A stretch of 64,000 bases of DNA from Colwellia sp. MB3u-41. GTDB lineage: Bacteria; Pseudomonadota; Gammaproteobacteria; Enterobacterales; Alteromonadaceae. Below are positions 1 to 7,701 of this stretch, piece after piece. The notes under the pieces were generated by a model. That model had not been told where the DNA came from. It did not search any database and worked only from the letters and a program-made list of their open reading frames with translations. The DNA lies in assembly GCF_014076845.1 (NCBI RefSeq), contig NZ_JACGUT010000082.1:124001-188000 (forward strand), in the 5' to 3' direction. Position numbers and translations under genes: made by a program. Position 1 is the first letter of the stretch. Each line of letters begins with the position of its first letter.

Positions 1-174
1 AACGGTCATCTGGGGTGCTTTCGAGGGTTTAAAGCGTTTTGATTGTGGCGGATTATTAAAAATCAAAGTAACTAACAGCAGTGTCACACCAATAATTGCA
101 GCTAAGAGTATCAGTTTTTTCTTTCTACTTGGTTTTTGAACTGTTGCATGATTTAGAGAAGAATGTGAAGACAT
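1..174 (-). CDS. RND efflux periplasmic adaptor (membrane fusion protein), N-terminal part
   Basis: Partial gene that runs off the left edge; the first 58 codons are visible. The start is an ATG at 174. The protein opens with a polar stretch and a KPSRKKK cluster, then one hydrophobic segment at about residues 21-39 (LILLAAIIGV onward). This fits a cytoplasmic N-terminus plus membrane anchor of an HlyD/AcrA-type adaptor. No catalytic or lipoyl-like motif is in the window, so the family call rests on layout and on its neighbour: the TolC-like gene ends just upstream at 1601, and the stop codon of that gene (177-179) lies 2 bases before this start. Together they would form an adaptor plus outer-membrane channel operon, with the inner-membrane pump presumably beyond the left edge. 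Confidence 0.6.
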   Translation of the reverse strand, partial: MSSHSSLNHATVQKPSRKKKLILLAAIIGVTLLLVTLIFNNPPQSKRFKPSKAPQMTV

Positions 175-176
175 AA

Positions 177-1601
177 TTATTTAGCCTTTGTATAAGTAGT
201 AGTGACAGTTTTTTCAGACACAGTGAAGTCGCCACCGAGTGCTAAGTGAAGCTGTATTCGATTGGCAATTAAGCGATTTTTAATTTTGATCAGTGTAGTT
301 TGTGCGTCAAACGAACGCGTTTGAGCATCAAGTACCGTGGTATAATTGACTAGACCACTTTGATATTGTTCAAAAGAAAGTGTAGCGGCAACCTTGGCAT
401 TTTCTTGTGCTGCCAACATACTTTGATAACTATGCTTTAAGCTTTTCTCTTGTGTTATGGCGTTTTCAACGTCAGTAAAAGCACTATATAAATGATCAAG
501 GTATTGCTGTTCGTTTTGTTTTAGCGATAAACGTGCTTTCTCTTCATTAGCCGCTAAGCGACCTGCATTAAACAACGGGGCAGAAATATTACCAAGTAAT
601 GACCAAGCTAACGATGAACCTGAGAGTAAATCATCAATATCAGTTCCACTGTCCCCTAGCGATGCTGTTAAACTCAAACTTGGAAAACGCTGCTTATGTG
701 CATAAGCAAGGCCGGCATCTTTAGCAAGAAGCTGATACCAGCTTGCTATTAACTCAGGTTTTCTGCTGATAAGTTCTGATGGAAGTCCTAGCGGAATATC
801 TGAAGTTAATAGCGGTAAATCAGCATCAACTCGTAGCTTTCCTGCGGGGTAATCACCGACTAAACGCTCAAGTTGTCTCACTAACTGCTTTTTTGTAGAT
901 TTTTGTTCTGAAACACGAGTTAGCTCATTGTTTAATTCATTACGAGTTAAGTAAACATCGAGCGCCTCTCCTAGCCCGCTGTTGTAACCTGACTCAATAA
1001 TATCTAAATTTTGTTGTGAATTGTTAACTCGGCTTTCATACAAGGATAATAGTTTTTCAGCTTCTACCACTGCAAACCAAGTGGTTACTACATTAACAAC
1101 CAATTGCTGCTTACTTTGCTCAAAACGTGACTGCTCAGCCATAAAAGTTAAGTTAGCTTGCTGGTCAGCTGCAGAAAGCTTCCCCCATAAATCAAGCTCA
1201 TAAGTCAAATTCAAATTAACCGAACTTGAATTAGCGTAACTATCATTGTTATTATTTTTATTTCGACCTGAACGCAAAGATAAATCAAGGGACGGCCACA
1301 ACGAACTACCCGAAATAATCAGTTGCTGCTTTTGTATTTCAACATCATACGCTTGAATGCTTAATTGATGATTAGAGGCGAGTGCAGATTTCACTAGCTG
1401 GTGAACTTGTGGACTATCTAATTGATATAACCAATTGTCTTCAACAGGTAACTTTTCATTACTTTGCTGCCAAGTTGTTGGTAAGTTGATATTTTTAATA
1501 TTTTCATCAAGTTCTGAAGTACTAGAGCAAGCTAACAACAGACTTGTTGTTAGGCCAACAATAATACCTTGTTTGACATTCGTTCTCAGACGATTTTCCA
1601 T
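177..1601 (-). CDS. TolC-like outer-membrane efflux lipoprotein (NodT family)
   Basis: Outer-membrane channel of a tripartite efflux system. I start it at the ATG at 1601 (MENRLRTN), because the longer reading frame to 1649 needs a TTG codon. From 1601 the protein begins with a signal peptide ending in the lipobox LLLAC at about residues 21-25, typical of NodT-type lipoprotein factors. It is about 474 residues, the usual size for the family. The body has two repeated long-helix regions, as in OEP domains: around residues 60-250 with the pattern YELDLWGKL, and around 270-460 with APLFNAGRL. The next gene downstream is an RND-type adaptor, supporting an efflux operon. Substrate unknown. Confidence 0.85.
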   Translation of the reverse strand: MENRLRTNVKQGIIVGLTTSLLLACSSTSELDENIKNINLPTTWQQSNEKLPVEDNWLYQLDSPQVHQLVKSALASNHQLSIQAYDVEIQKQQLIISGSSLWPSLDLSLRSGRNKNNNNDSYANSSSVNLNLTYELDLWGKLSAADQQANLTFMAEQSRFEQSKQQLVVNVVTTWFAVVEAEKLLSLYESRVNNSQQNLDIIESGYNSGLGEALDVYLTRNELNNELTRVSEQKSTKKQLVRQLERLVGDYPAGKLRVDADLPLLTSDIPLGLPSELISRKPELIASWYQLLAKDAGLAYAHKQRFPSLSLTASLGDSGTDIDDLLSGSSLAWSLLGNISAPLFNAGRLAANEEKARLSLKQNEQQYLDHLYSAFTDVENAITQEKSLKHSYQSMLAAQENAKVAATLSFEQYQSGLVNYTTVLDAQTRSFDAQTTLIKIKNRLIANRIQLHLALGGDFTVSEKTVTTTYTKAK

Positions 1602-1812
1602 AAAATATGAAACCACTACTGCTATTTTTAATGGCTTAATTGTATTCAATAATGATAAAAAATAGTAATGACTTTACAAAAGTTTACTTTCAGTAAAAGT
1701 GTTGCGATGAATAGCAGATATTAAAAGGTGAGTGGTAATTTGTTACGCTATTAACTTAGTGGGTGCAGTAAAGAAAATAAACGTAGATATTGAATTCACT
1801 TAACATAAAACG

Positions 1813-1843
1813 AAAAAAGCCCACAATCACTTGTGGGCTTTTT
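1813..1843 (-). terminator. Intrinsic terminator after tRNA-Phe
   Basis: Stem AAAAGCCCACAA paired with TTGTGGGCTTTT around a 4-base loop. A run of T follows in the minus direction, just past the tRNA 3' end. Its A/T flanks would let it work both ways. Confidence 0.8.
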
Positions 1844-1863
1844 AGTCTCAATAAAGAGAAATA

Positions 1864-1939
1864 TGGTGCCTTGACCCGGAATCGAACCAGGGACACGAGG
1901 ATTTTCAATCCTCTGCTCTACCGACTGAGCTATCAAGGC
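1864..1939 (-). tRNA. tRNA-Phe (GAA)
   Basis: Complete 76-base cloverleaf ending in an encoded CCA. The anticodon loop TTGAAAA carries GAA. The acceptor stem is GCCTTGA / TCAAGGC. The rest of the molecule is the same as the second tRNA-Phe at 14744-14819; only the fifth acceptor pair differs (T-A here, C-G there). An 11-base unit GAATTTCTGGC is repeated twice just upstream of the gene (about 1945-1966). Confidence 0.97.
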
Positions 1940-2142
1940 AATTTGAATTTCTGGCGAATTTCTGGCGAATTTCAAAGAAGCGTCATAATATAGGGTAATC
2001 ATCTTTCAGGCAAGCATTACCTAACCACTTTTAAATTATATTACTCTCTAACCAAGCAGTTAATCATTTCGCTATTTTTTAAAATATTATCAATAAACAA
2101 ACGACTGTACGTAAATTTTTTATTTTAGTATTTAACGCCCAT

Positions 2143-2168
2143 AAAAAAACCAGCATCTCTGCTGGTTT
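2143..2168 (-). terminator. Terminator of the DUF47-Pit operon
   Basis: Stem AAACCAGC / GCTGGTTT with a 6-base loop, followed in the minus direction by a run of T. It lies 23 bases past the stop codon of the phosphate transporter gene. Confidence 0.8.
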
Positions 2169-2190
2169 CTTAAATTAACATCGTTAAATG

Positions 2191-3456
2191 CTAGGTGAAA
2201 ATTGCGACCATTCCCCAGAAGAAAACAATCGATAAACCAGCACCTACTGGCAAAGTAATGACCCACGAAACAACAATATTACGTACTACGGTTAAGTTAA
2301 TTGCTGCAATACCACGCGCCATACCTACACCTAAAACAGCACCTACTAATGTTTGTGTGGTTGAGATAGGTAAGCCTGTACCTGAAGCAATAACAACCGT
2401 ACAAGCAGCCGCTAACTCTGCCGCAAAACCACGACTAGGTGTTAAATGCGTAATACCGTTACCAATGGTTGCAATAACCTTATGACCAAACAAAGCCAGA
2501 CCCGCAACAATACCAAAACCACCCAGTGGTAATATCCACCATGCAATAGCAGATTTAGCCGCAATTTCGCCGTCATTACCGACAATACTAACAACAGCAG
2601 CTAGTGGACCAATAGCATTAGCTACATCGTTTGAGCCATGAGCAAATGCCATTGCACAAGCAGTAACAATCATTAGAAGTGCAAATACTTTTTCTACGTT
2701 AGCATAATGCGTCTTCTTTGCTGCATTCTCATCAAATTTTAAACGGTTGATAAAAAGCTTGCCAATAAACGCAACTAAAACAGCAACGATAATAGCGTAT
2801 ATATAACCTTCAACTGAGCCTATATCTAAACCTAAATGCTTTAAACCTTTCTTAATAGTGACTAAAGCAAGTACGAAACCCGCTAAAAACATGTAAAAAG
2901 GTACCCAACGTTTAGCTTGTATCAAAGGATTTTCTGTATCAAAAATTAATTTTTGTGCGCTGTTAAAAATAAGAAACGCGATAATACCAGAAATAAGCGG
3001 TGTTACGATCCAACTACCCACAATGCCAAGTACTTTGCCCCATTCAACTGCATCAGGACTTACACCAACAGCAGCAAAACCAACAATAGCACCAACAATT
3101 GAATGTGTAGTAGATACCGGCCATCCTAAAATAGAAGCAATGAGTAGCCAAGTAGCCGCGGCAAACAAGGCGGAGATCATACCAAAGACAAGTAATTCAG
3201 GGCTGTCAACGAAGTAAGCAGCGTCAATAATACCTTTACGAATCGTTGAAGTAACTTCACCACCCGCTAAATAAGCACCGGCAAATTCAAAAACCATTGC
3301 AATAAGAATCGCCTGTTTAATCGTTAGCGCTTTAGAGCCAACTGATGTACCCATCGCGTTAGCGACATCGTTTGCGCCAATGCCCCACGCCATAAAAAAG
3401 CCAACTACGCCAGCCATAATGACCAACATTGGGCCATGTGTTAATATAATATCCAT
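2191..3456 (-). CDS. pit: Low-affinity inorganic phosphate transporter, PiT family
   Basis: Inner-membrane symporter for inorganic phosphate (as a metal-phosphate complex in well-studied PitA proteins). The 421-residue protein has about ten hydrophobic segments and the two inverted PHO4 signatures of the family: GANDVANAMG near residue 27 and HGSNDVANAIG near residue 273. Each half also has a repeated TTHSIVGA / TTQTLVGA motif. The DUF47 gene lies 9 bases upstream and is surely co-transcribed. This DUF47-Pit pairing is common, the PhoU-like protein being thought to modulate the transporter. Sitting next to pst-phoU, it gives the cell a constitutive low-affinity route beside the inducible high-affinity one. 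Confidence 0.93.
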   Translation of the reverse strand: MDIILTHGPMLVIMAGVVGFFMAWGIGANDVANAMGTSVGSKALTIKQAILIAMVFEFAGAYLAGGEVTSTIRKGIIDAAYFVDSPELLVFGMISALFAAATWLLIASILGWPVSTTHSIVGAIVGFAAVGVSPDAVEWGKVLGIVGSWIVTPLISGIIAFLIFNSAQKLIFDTENPLIQAKRWVPFYMFLAGFVLALVTIKKGLKHLGLDIGSVEGYIYAIIVAVLVAFIGKLFINRLKFDENAAKKTHYANVEKVFALLMIVTACAMAFAHGSNDVANAIGPLAAVVSIVGNDGEIAAKSAIAWWILPLGGFGIVAGLALFGHKVIATIGNGITHLTPSRGFAAELAAACTVVIASGTGLPISTTQTLVGAVLGVGMARGIAAINLTVVRNIVVSWVITLPVGAGLSIVFFWGMVAIFT

Positions 3457-3465
3457 GAATAACCT

Positions 3466-4146
3466 TTATTTTCTAGCGAGTAAAATTTCTAATCGGGCAC
3501 CAACACGCTCGGCTAAATCAGCTAAATCACCTATCCATTCAATAATTTGATATAGAAACATTACATCAATTGGATTTAAGTCATTTTCAATAGCCAACAA
3601 GTCGCTACGCAATTTAATTTGCATACCGTCAGTATCATCTTCTATTTCATCTAATTGATTGATCATTTTTTCAACCAATGCTACTTCTCGACCACGAAAT
3701 CCAGTTTCTAATAAATCGTCTAATTCATTAATAGCGTCAGCTGCTTTTTCGGCTGCGTCTATGTTTCTAGCTACATAAGTCACAAAAGATGCTTGTAGTG
3801 TTTCAGGTATAACAAGTTTGCGCCCTAAAATACGTCCGGCAATATCTTTTGCTTTGTTAGCTATTTTATCTTGTTGGGAAAGTAATTCTAATAAGTCTGC
3901 TCGGTCAACCGGCATAAACAAGCCGCCCGGTAATTCTAAACGGATTTGTCGTTTTAGGGTGTCAGCGTCACGTTCATATTTTGAAATTTTACTGCGAAGC
4001 TTTCCTGCTGTAGACCAATCTTGTGCAGCACAAGCAGCAAAAAAAGGAGTGAGTTGATTACAACACTTAGTGACCAATCGAATGTGTTTTTCTAATGGTT
4101 TAATAGGTGACTTTGCAAAGACACCTAGTATAGAATTTGTAGCCAT
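3466..4146 (-). CDS. DUF47 / TIGR00153 PhoU-like protein, Pit accessory
   Basis: Cytoplasmic all-helical protein of 226 residues, related to E. coli YkaA and to PhoU. It begins MATNSILGVFAKSPIKPLEKH, a start typical of TIGR00153. It has acidic helical repeats such as ELDDLLETG and DEIEDDTDG, and the family ending DLAERVGARLEILLARK. It is the first gene of a two-gene operon with pit (9-base gap). The probable role is metal-dependent control of the phosphate transporter; this is inferred from family and context. Confidence 0.9.
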   Translation of the reverse strand: MATNSILGVFAKSPIKPLEKHIRLVTKCCNQLTPFFAACAAQDWSTAGKLRSKISKYERDADTLKRQIRLELPGGLFMPVDRADLLELLSQQDKIANKAKDIAGRILGRKLVIPETLQASFVTYVARNIDAAEKAADAINELDDLLETGFRGREVALVEKMINQLDEIEDDTDGMQIKLRSDLLAIENDLNPIDVMFLYQIIEWIGDLADLAERVGARLEILLARK

Positions 4147-4232
4147 AATTTATTCCCAGAGCCAAATTGCTCTTTGTTATTATTCGTCGCGGATATTAAC
4201 CCATTTAACACGATCTTCAAGCGTTTTATGAC

Positions 4233-4289
4233 AATACCTATACTTTTAGATAGATATACCTATCATTTGTTAAAACAGTATAGGTATAT
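4233..4289. promoter_or_regulatory. Inverted repeat upstream of the DUF47-Pit operon
   Basis: The 178-base gap between phoU and the DUF47 gene holds a 10-base inverted repeat ATATACCTAT (4254-4263) / ATAGGTATAT (4280-4289), plus a third copy of the core TACCTATA at 4236-4243. It may be an operator or promoter region of the pit operon. No known regulator site is matched. Confidence 0.3.
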
Positions 4290-4324
4290 ATAAAGTTATT
4301 TAAACGTAGCGGCTTTTTATAAAT

Positions 4325-5026
4325 TTACAAAGATTTAATATCTTCAGCCGTTGTGTGACGCACATCTTTGCCTTTAACGAAATAAATGATGTATTCGCAA
4401 ATGTTTTGACAGCGATCTCCAATGCGTTCTAAAGCTCGGGCTGACCATATAACACTCATTATTTGTGGAATTGAACGTGGGTCTTCCATCATATAAGTCA
4501 TTAATTGACGCATTAACGCTTCATACTCACGGTCAATTTTCTCATCATTGCCATGTGTTTTAACCGCAGAATCTACATCCATTCGAGTAAAGGCATCTAA
4601 GGTCGCTTGCAAAAACTCTAAAACTTTACGCCCTAAATTGTCCAAATTAAGTAACAGCGCTTTTTGCTCTCCAGAGAAACTCTCTAAAGCAACTCGAGCA
4701 ATTTTTTGTGCTTCGTCGCCGATACGCTCTAAATCTGCAATTGTTTTTACAACTGCCATAATCAAACGTAAATCACCTGCGGCTGGCTGGCGTTTAGCAA
4801 TAATGCGCGTACATTCATCGTCAATACTAACTTCTAAGGCATTAATTTTGTAATCGTTCGCTAAAACATTTTTAGCCAGTGCTTCATCTGCATTATAAAC
4901 AGCAGTCAGTGAATCACTTAATTGCTTTTCAACTAAGCCACCCATGTGCATGACATGGTTAATGACATTTTCTAAATCTTCATTAAATTGGCCTGAGATA
5001 TGACGACCAAGATTGATGTTATCCAT
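4325..5026 (-). CDS. phoU: Phosphate-specific transport accessory protein PhoU
   Basis: Negative regulator of the Pho regulon, linking the PstSCAB transporter to the PhoR kinase and limiting Pst activity. The 233 residues contain two three-helix-bundle repeats with the metal-binding pattern E(R)IGDEAQ near residue 95 and ERIGDRCQNI near residue 200. The N-terminus (HISGQFNEDLENV) is classic PhoU. It lies 50 bases after pstB in the same direction, so it ends the pstC-A-B-phoU operon as in E. coli. Confidence 0.95.
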   Translation of the reverse strand: MDNINLGRHISGQFNEDLENVINHVMHMGGLVEKQLSDSLTAVYNADEALAKNVLANDYKINALEVSIDDECTRIIAKRQPAAGDLRLIMAVVKTIADLERIGDEAQKIARVALESFSGEQKALLLNLDNLGRKVLEFLQATLDAFTRMDVDSAVKTHGNDEKIDREYEALMRQLMTYMMEDPRSIPQIMSVIWSARALERIGDRCQNICEYIIYFVKGKDVRHTTAEDIKSL

Positions 5027-5075
5027 TATTTTTCCTTATACTTCTACAATAAAAGTAGCATATTAATCGTCTGTA

Positions 5076-5897
5076 TTAACCGTAACGGCCAGTAATATAA
5101 TCTTCAGTTTTCTTTTTCGCGGGTGTAGTAAACAGCGTATTCGTATCGCTGTATTCAATTAAGTCACCCATGTACATAAAAGCGGTTTGATCTGAAACAC
5201 GTGCTGCTTGTTGCATATTATGCGTAACAATCACCACGGTGAACTGCTTTTTCAAATCGTTAATCAATTCTTCAATCGTTAAGGTTGAAATAGGATCGAG
5301 TGCAGAGGTAGGTTCATCGAGTAACAATACTTCGGGCTTAATCGCAATCGCGCGAGCAATCACTAAACGTTGCTGTTGACCACCAGAAAGTCCTAAAGCA
5401 CTGTCGTGCAAACGGTCTTTTACTTCATTCCATAATGCAGCACTGCGTAATGCTTTTTCTGCAGCTTCATCTAGAACACGTCGATTATTTTCACCCATAA
5501 TGCGCAAACCATAAACAACATTTTCATAAATACTTTTAGGGAATGGATTAGGCCGCTGAAATACCATACCCACTTGGCGACGTAACGCTGCAACATCAAC
5601 TTGTTTACCATAGATATTTTCGCCATGAAGATTAATTTCACCTTCAATCTTACAAATATCAACCAAGTCATTCATGCGGTTAATACAACGTAAAAGTGTC
5701 GACTTACCACAACCACTAGGGCCGATAAATGCAGTAACTTGTCCTTTAGGAATAGACATACTGATATTTTGTAGTGCTTGTTTTTCACCATAATAAAGGT
5801 TCAAATTCTTAATTTCTAGTGCCACTTGCTCTGGCGATAAGTTATTGAGATCAAGTTTAACTTTTGGGTCTAATGTTCTTGGCGTGACTGAAATCAT
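5076..5897 (-). CDS. pstB: Phosphate ABC transporter ATPase PstB
   Basis: ATP-binding subunit that energises phosphate import. The start is set at the ATG at 5897, preceded by GAAAGAGAA, because a longer frame to 5912 would use TTG. About 273 residues. Motifs: Walker [10 protein letters not shown] at residues 59-67, ABC signature LSGGQQQRL near 168, Walker [13 protein letters not shown] near 190, switch His in [13 protein letters not shown]. PstB-specific features are the MNDL segment after the Q-helix and the GDLIEY C-terminus. It sits between pstA and phoU. Confidence 0.97.
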   Translation of the reverse strand: MISVTPRTLDPKVKLDLNNLSPEQVALEIKNLNLYYGEKQALQNISMSIPKGQVTAFIGPSGCGKSTLLRCINRMNDLVDICKIEGEINLHGENIYGKQVDVAALRRQVGMVFQRPNPFPKSIYENVVYGLRIMGENNRRVLDEAAEKALRSAALWNEVKDRLHDSALGLSGGQQQRLVIARAIAIKPEVLLLDEPTSALDPISTLTIEELINDLKKQFTVVIVTHNMQQAARVSDQTAFMYMGDLIEYSDTNTLFTTPAKKKTEDYITGRYG

Positions 5898-5987
5898 AAT
5901 ATTCTCTTTCAATGCTTAAATTTTGTTCGTTACGGTTAAAGTGTTCATTATTTAATATTTTTTCCTATTGAAATAAAAGGAAAGTGT

Positions 5988-6036
5988 CACCCTAATTAAG
6001 CCTAATTAAGCCTAATTAAGCCTAATAATCAGGGTG
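5988..6036. repeat. Tandem 10-bp repeat enclosed by a short inverted repeat (pstA-pstB gap)
   Basis: Unit CCTAATTAAG is present three times (5991-6020) plus a partial fourth. The array is flanked by CACCCT (5988-5993) and AGGGTG (6031-6036), which can pair and put the repeats in a large loop. It falls in the 150-base gap inside the pst operon. It may be an expanded hairpin affecting pstA mRNA end formation; that is inference. Confidence 0.7.
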
Positions 6037-6047
6037 AACGATAAAAA

Positions 6048-7685
6048 TTAATGCTCTAACATGCGATATTTCTCTCTTAAGCGGTTGCGTATAGTAACCG
6101 CTGTCATATTCAGTGAAACAATGATGGTCACCAATAAAAATGCAGTAGCAAACACTAATGGACGTGCCGCTTCCACATTAGGGCTTTGGAAACCGACATC
6201 ATAAATATGAAAACCTAAATGCATAAACTTACGATCTAAATGTAAGTATGGAAAGTTACCATCAAGCGGTAAATTAGGTGCCATTTTCACGACACCAACC
6301 AACATCAATGGTGCAACTTCTCCGGCTGCACGCGCAATCGCTAAAATAATACCTGTCATGATCGCAGGGCTGGCAATAGGGAGAATAATACGCCATAACG
6401 TTTCAGCCTTTGTCGCGCCTAAGGCTAACGAGCCATGACGCATTGCAGATGGAATTCGAGATAAACCTTCTTCAGTGGATACAATGACCACGGGTAATGT
6501 TAATATCGCTAATGTTAATGCAGACCACATAACCCCTGGTGTACCAAAGGTTGGGCTAGGTAAAGTTTCAGCGTAAAATAATTGATCTAAACTGCCACCC
6601 ACCATATAAACGAAGAAGCCTAAACCAAATACACCATAAACAATTGACGGTACACCCGCTAAGTTAATTACCGCTATACGAAGTAATTTCGTTAGCGCAT
6701 TCTTTCCAGCATATTCATGCAAATAAATAGCGGCAACCACTCCAAGGGGAGCAACAACAACCGTCATCAATAAAACCATTAATACAGTACCGAATATAGC
6801 AGGAAATACACCACCTTCCGTATTAGCTTCTCGAGGGTCATCAACTAAAAAACTGCCAATTTGCTGAATAAATACTGATGCACGACCAAAAACAGATAAT
6901 TTATTGTTATAAGTTACTTTGAGTATTTCTTCAAAATTTATCTCTATAACTTCGCCACCCATAGCACGAACCACTAATTGGTCACGAGATACTTTGTCAC
7001 GAATAGCCATTAACTTAGTTTCTAATACTTGATAATCAGCGTTATAACGAGCAACTTCGTCATCAATTTCTTGTTCACGTTCTAGTGTTAATGTTTCATC
7101 AAGTATGTGTTTACGCTTTTTCAAACGCAAACGCTCTATTTGATAATTAATAGCGCCGATATCAGCTTTTTGTAATTCTTCCATTTCTTCTTGAAAGTCA
7201 TCAACACGCTCAACCAACTCAGCCATTTTTTCAATACTTTCAGGCTTACCGTCTAAAATAATTCCTTCAATGTAGCCATAAAAATTACCATTGGTACGAC
7301 GTTCAACCACCACTAACTCTTCCGGTTTCGACGTTTTGTTAATCAATGGTATTAATAACCAACGAAAATCTAAACTGACTAATTCACGGTTACCCGTTTT
7401 AACCAAGATACGTTCAATGGTCTCTTTATTTGGATCTAAACCTAAATTTAAATGCGACAACTGTTTAGTAGGAAGGCTCTCTCGATCGTATATCTCGCCG
7501 ATAACTGTAACTGCCTGTCCTTGTTCATTTACCGTCTCAAATTGATAAATGTCTGCAGGCCAAAAGTACGATAATCCGCGTGAAGCAATTAACCACAATA
7601 AACCTAGAACTGAAATTAAACTGATACTTACTCCGCCAGCAGATAACCACACCCACGGAGAACCAGATTTAAACCAACTATTCAT
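6048..7685 (-). CDS. pstA: Phosphate ABC transporter permease PstA (long form)
   Basis: Inner-membrane permease of the high-affinity phosphate transporter. At 545 residues it is almost twice the E. coli protein. The extra part is N-terminal: one membrane segment (about 13-34), then a roughly 250-residue extracytoplasmic region with a charged coiled-coil stretch around residues 160-225. The C-terminal half is the normal permease, with five to six membrane segments and the EAA-type loop ARAAGEVAPLML near residue 455. Long PstA/PstC pairs are typical of Vibrionales and Alteromonadales. The stop codon of pstC lies 16 bases upstream of this start. Confidence 0.94.
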   Translation of the reverse strand: MNSWFKSGSPWVWLSAGGVSISLISVLGLLWLIASRGLSYFWPADIYQFETVNEQGQAVTVIGEIYDRESLPTKQLSHLNLGLDPNKETIERILVKTGNRELVSLDFRWLLIPLINKTSKPEELVVVERRTNGNFYGYIEGIILDGKPESIEKMAELVERVDDFQEEMEELQKADIGAINYQIERLRLKKRKHILDETLTLEREQEIDDEVARYNADYQVLETKLMAIRDKVSRDQLVVRAMGGEVIEINFEEILKVTYNNKLSVFGRASVFIQQIGSFLVDDPREANTEGGVFPAIFGTVLMVLLMTVVVAPLGVVAAIYLHEYAGKNALTKLLRIAVINLAGVPSIVYGVFGLGFFVYMVGGSLDQLFYAETLPSPTFGTPGVMWSALTLAILTLPVVIVSTEEGLSRIPSAMRHGSLALGATKAETLWRIILPIASPAIMTGIILAIARAAGEVAPLMLVGVVKMAPNLPLDGNFPYLHLDRKFMHLGFHIYDVGFQSPNVEAARPLVFATAFLLVTIIVSLNMTAVTIRNRLREKYRMLEH

Positions 7686-7701
7686 AAACTCAGTTCCTTA
7701 A

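Noticed and set aside
1790..2002. Short frames over the tRNA-Phe at 1864-1939
   Set aside because: They are frames across a tRNA gene and its terminator, not proteins.
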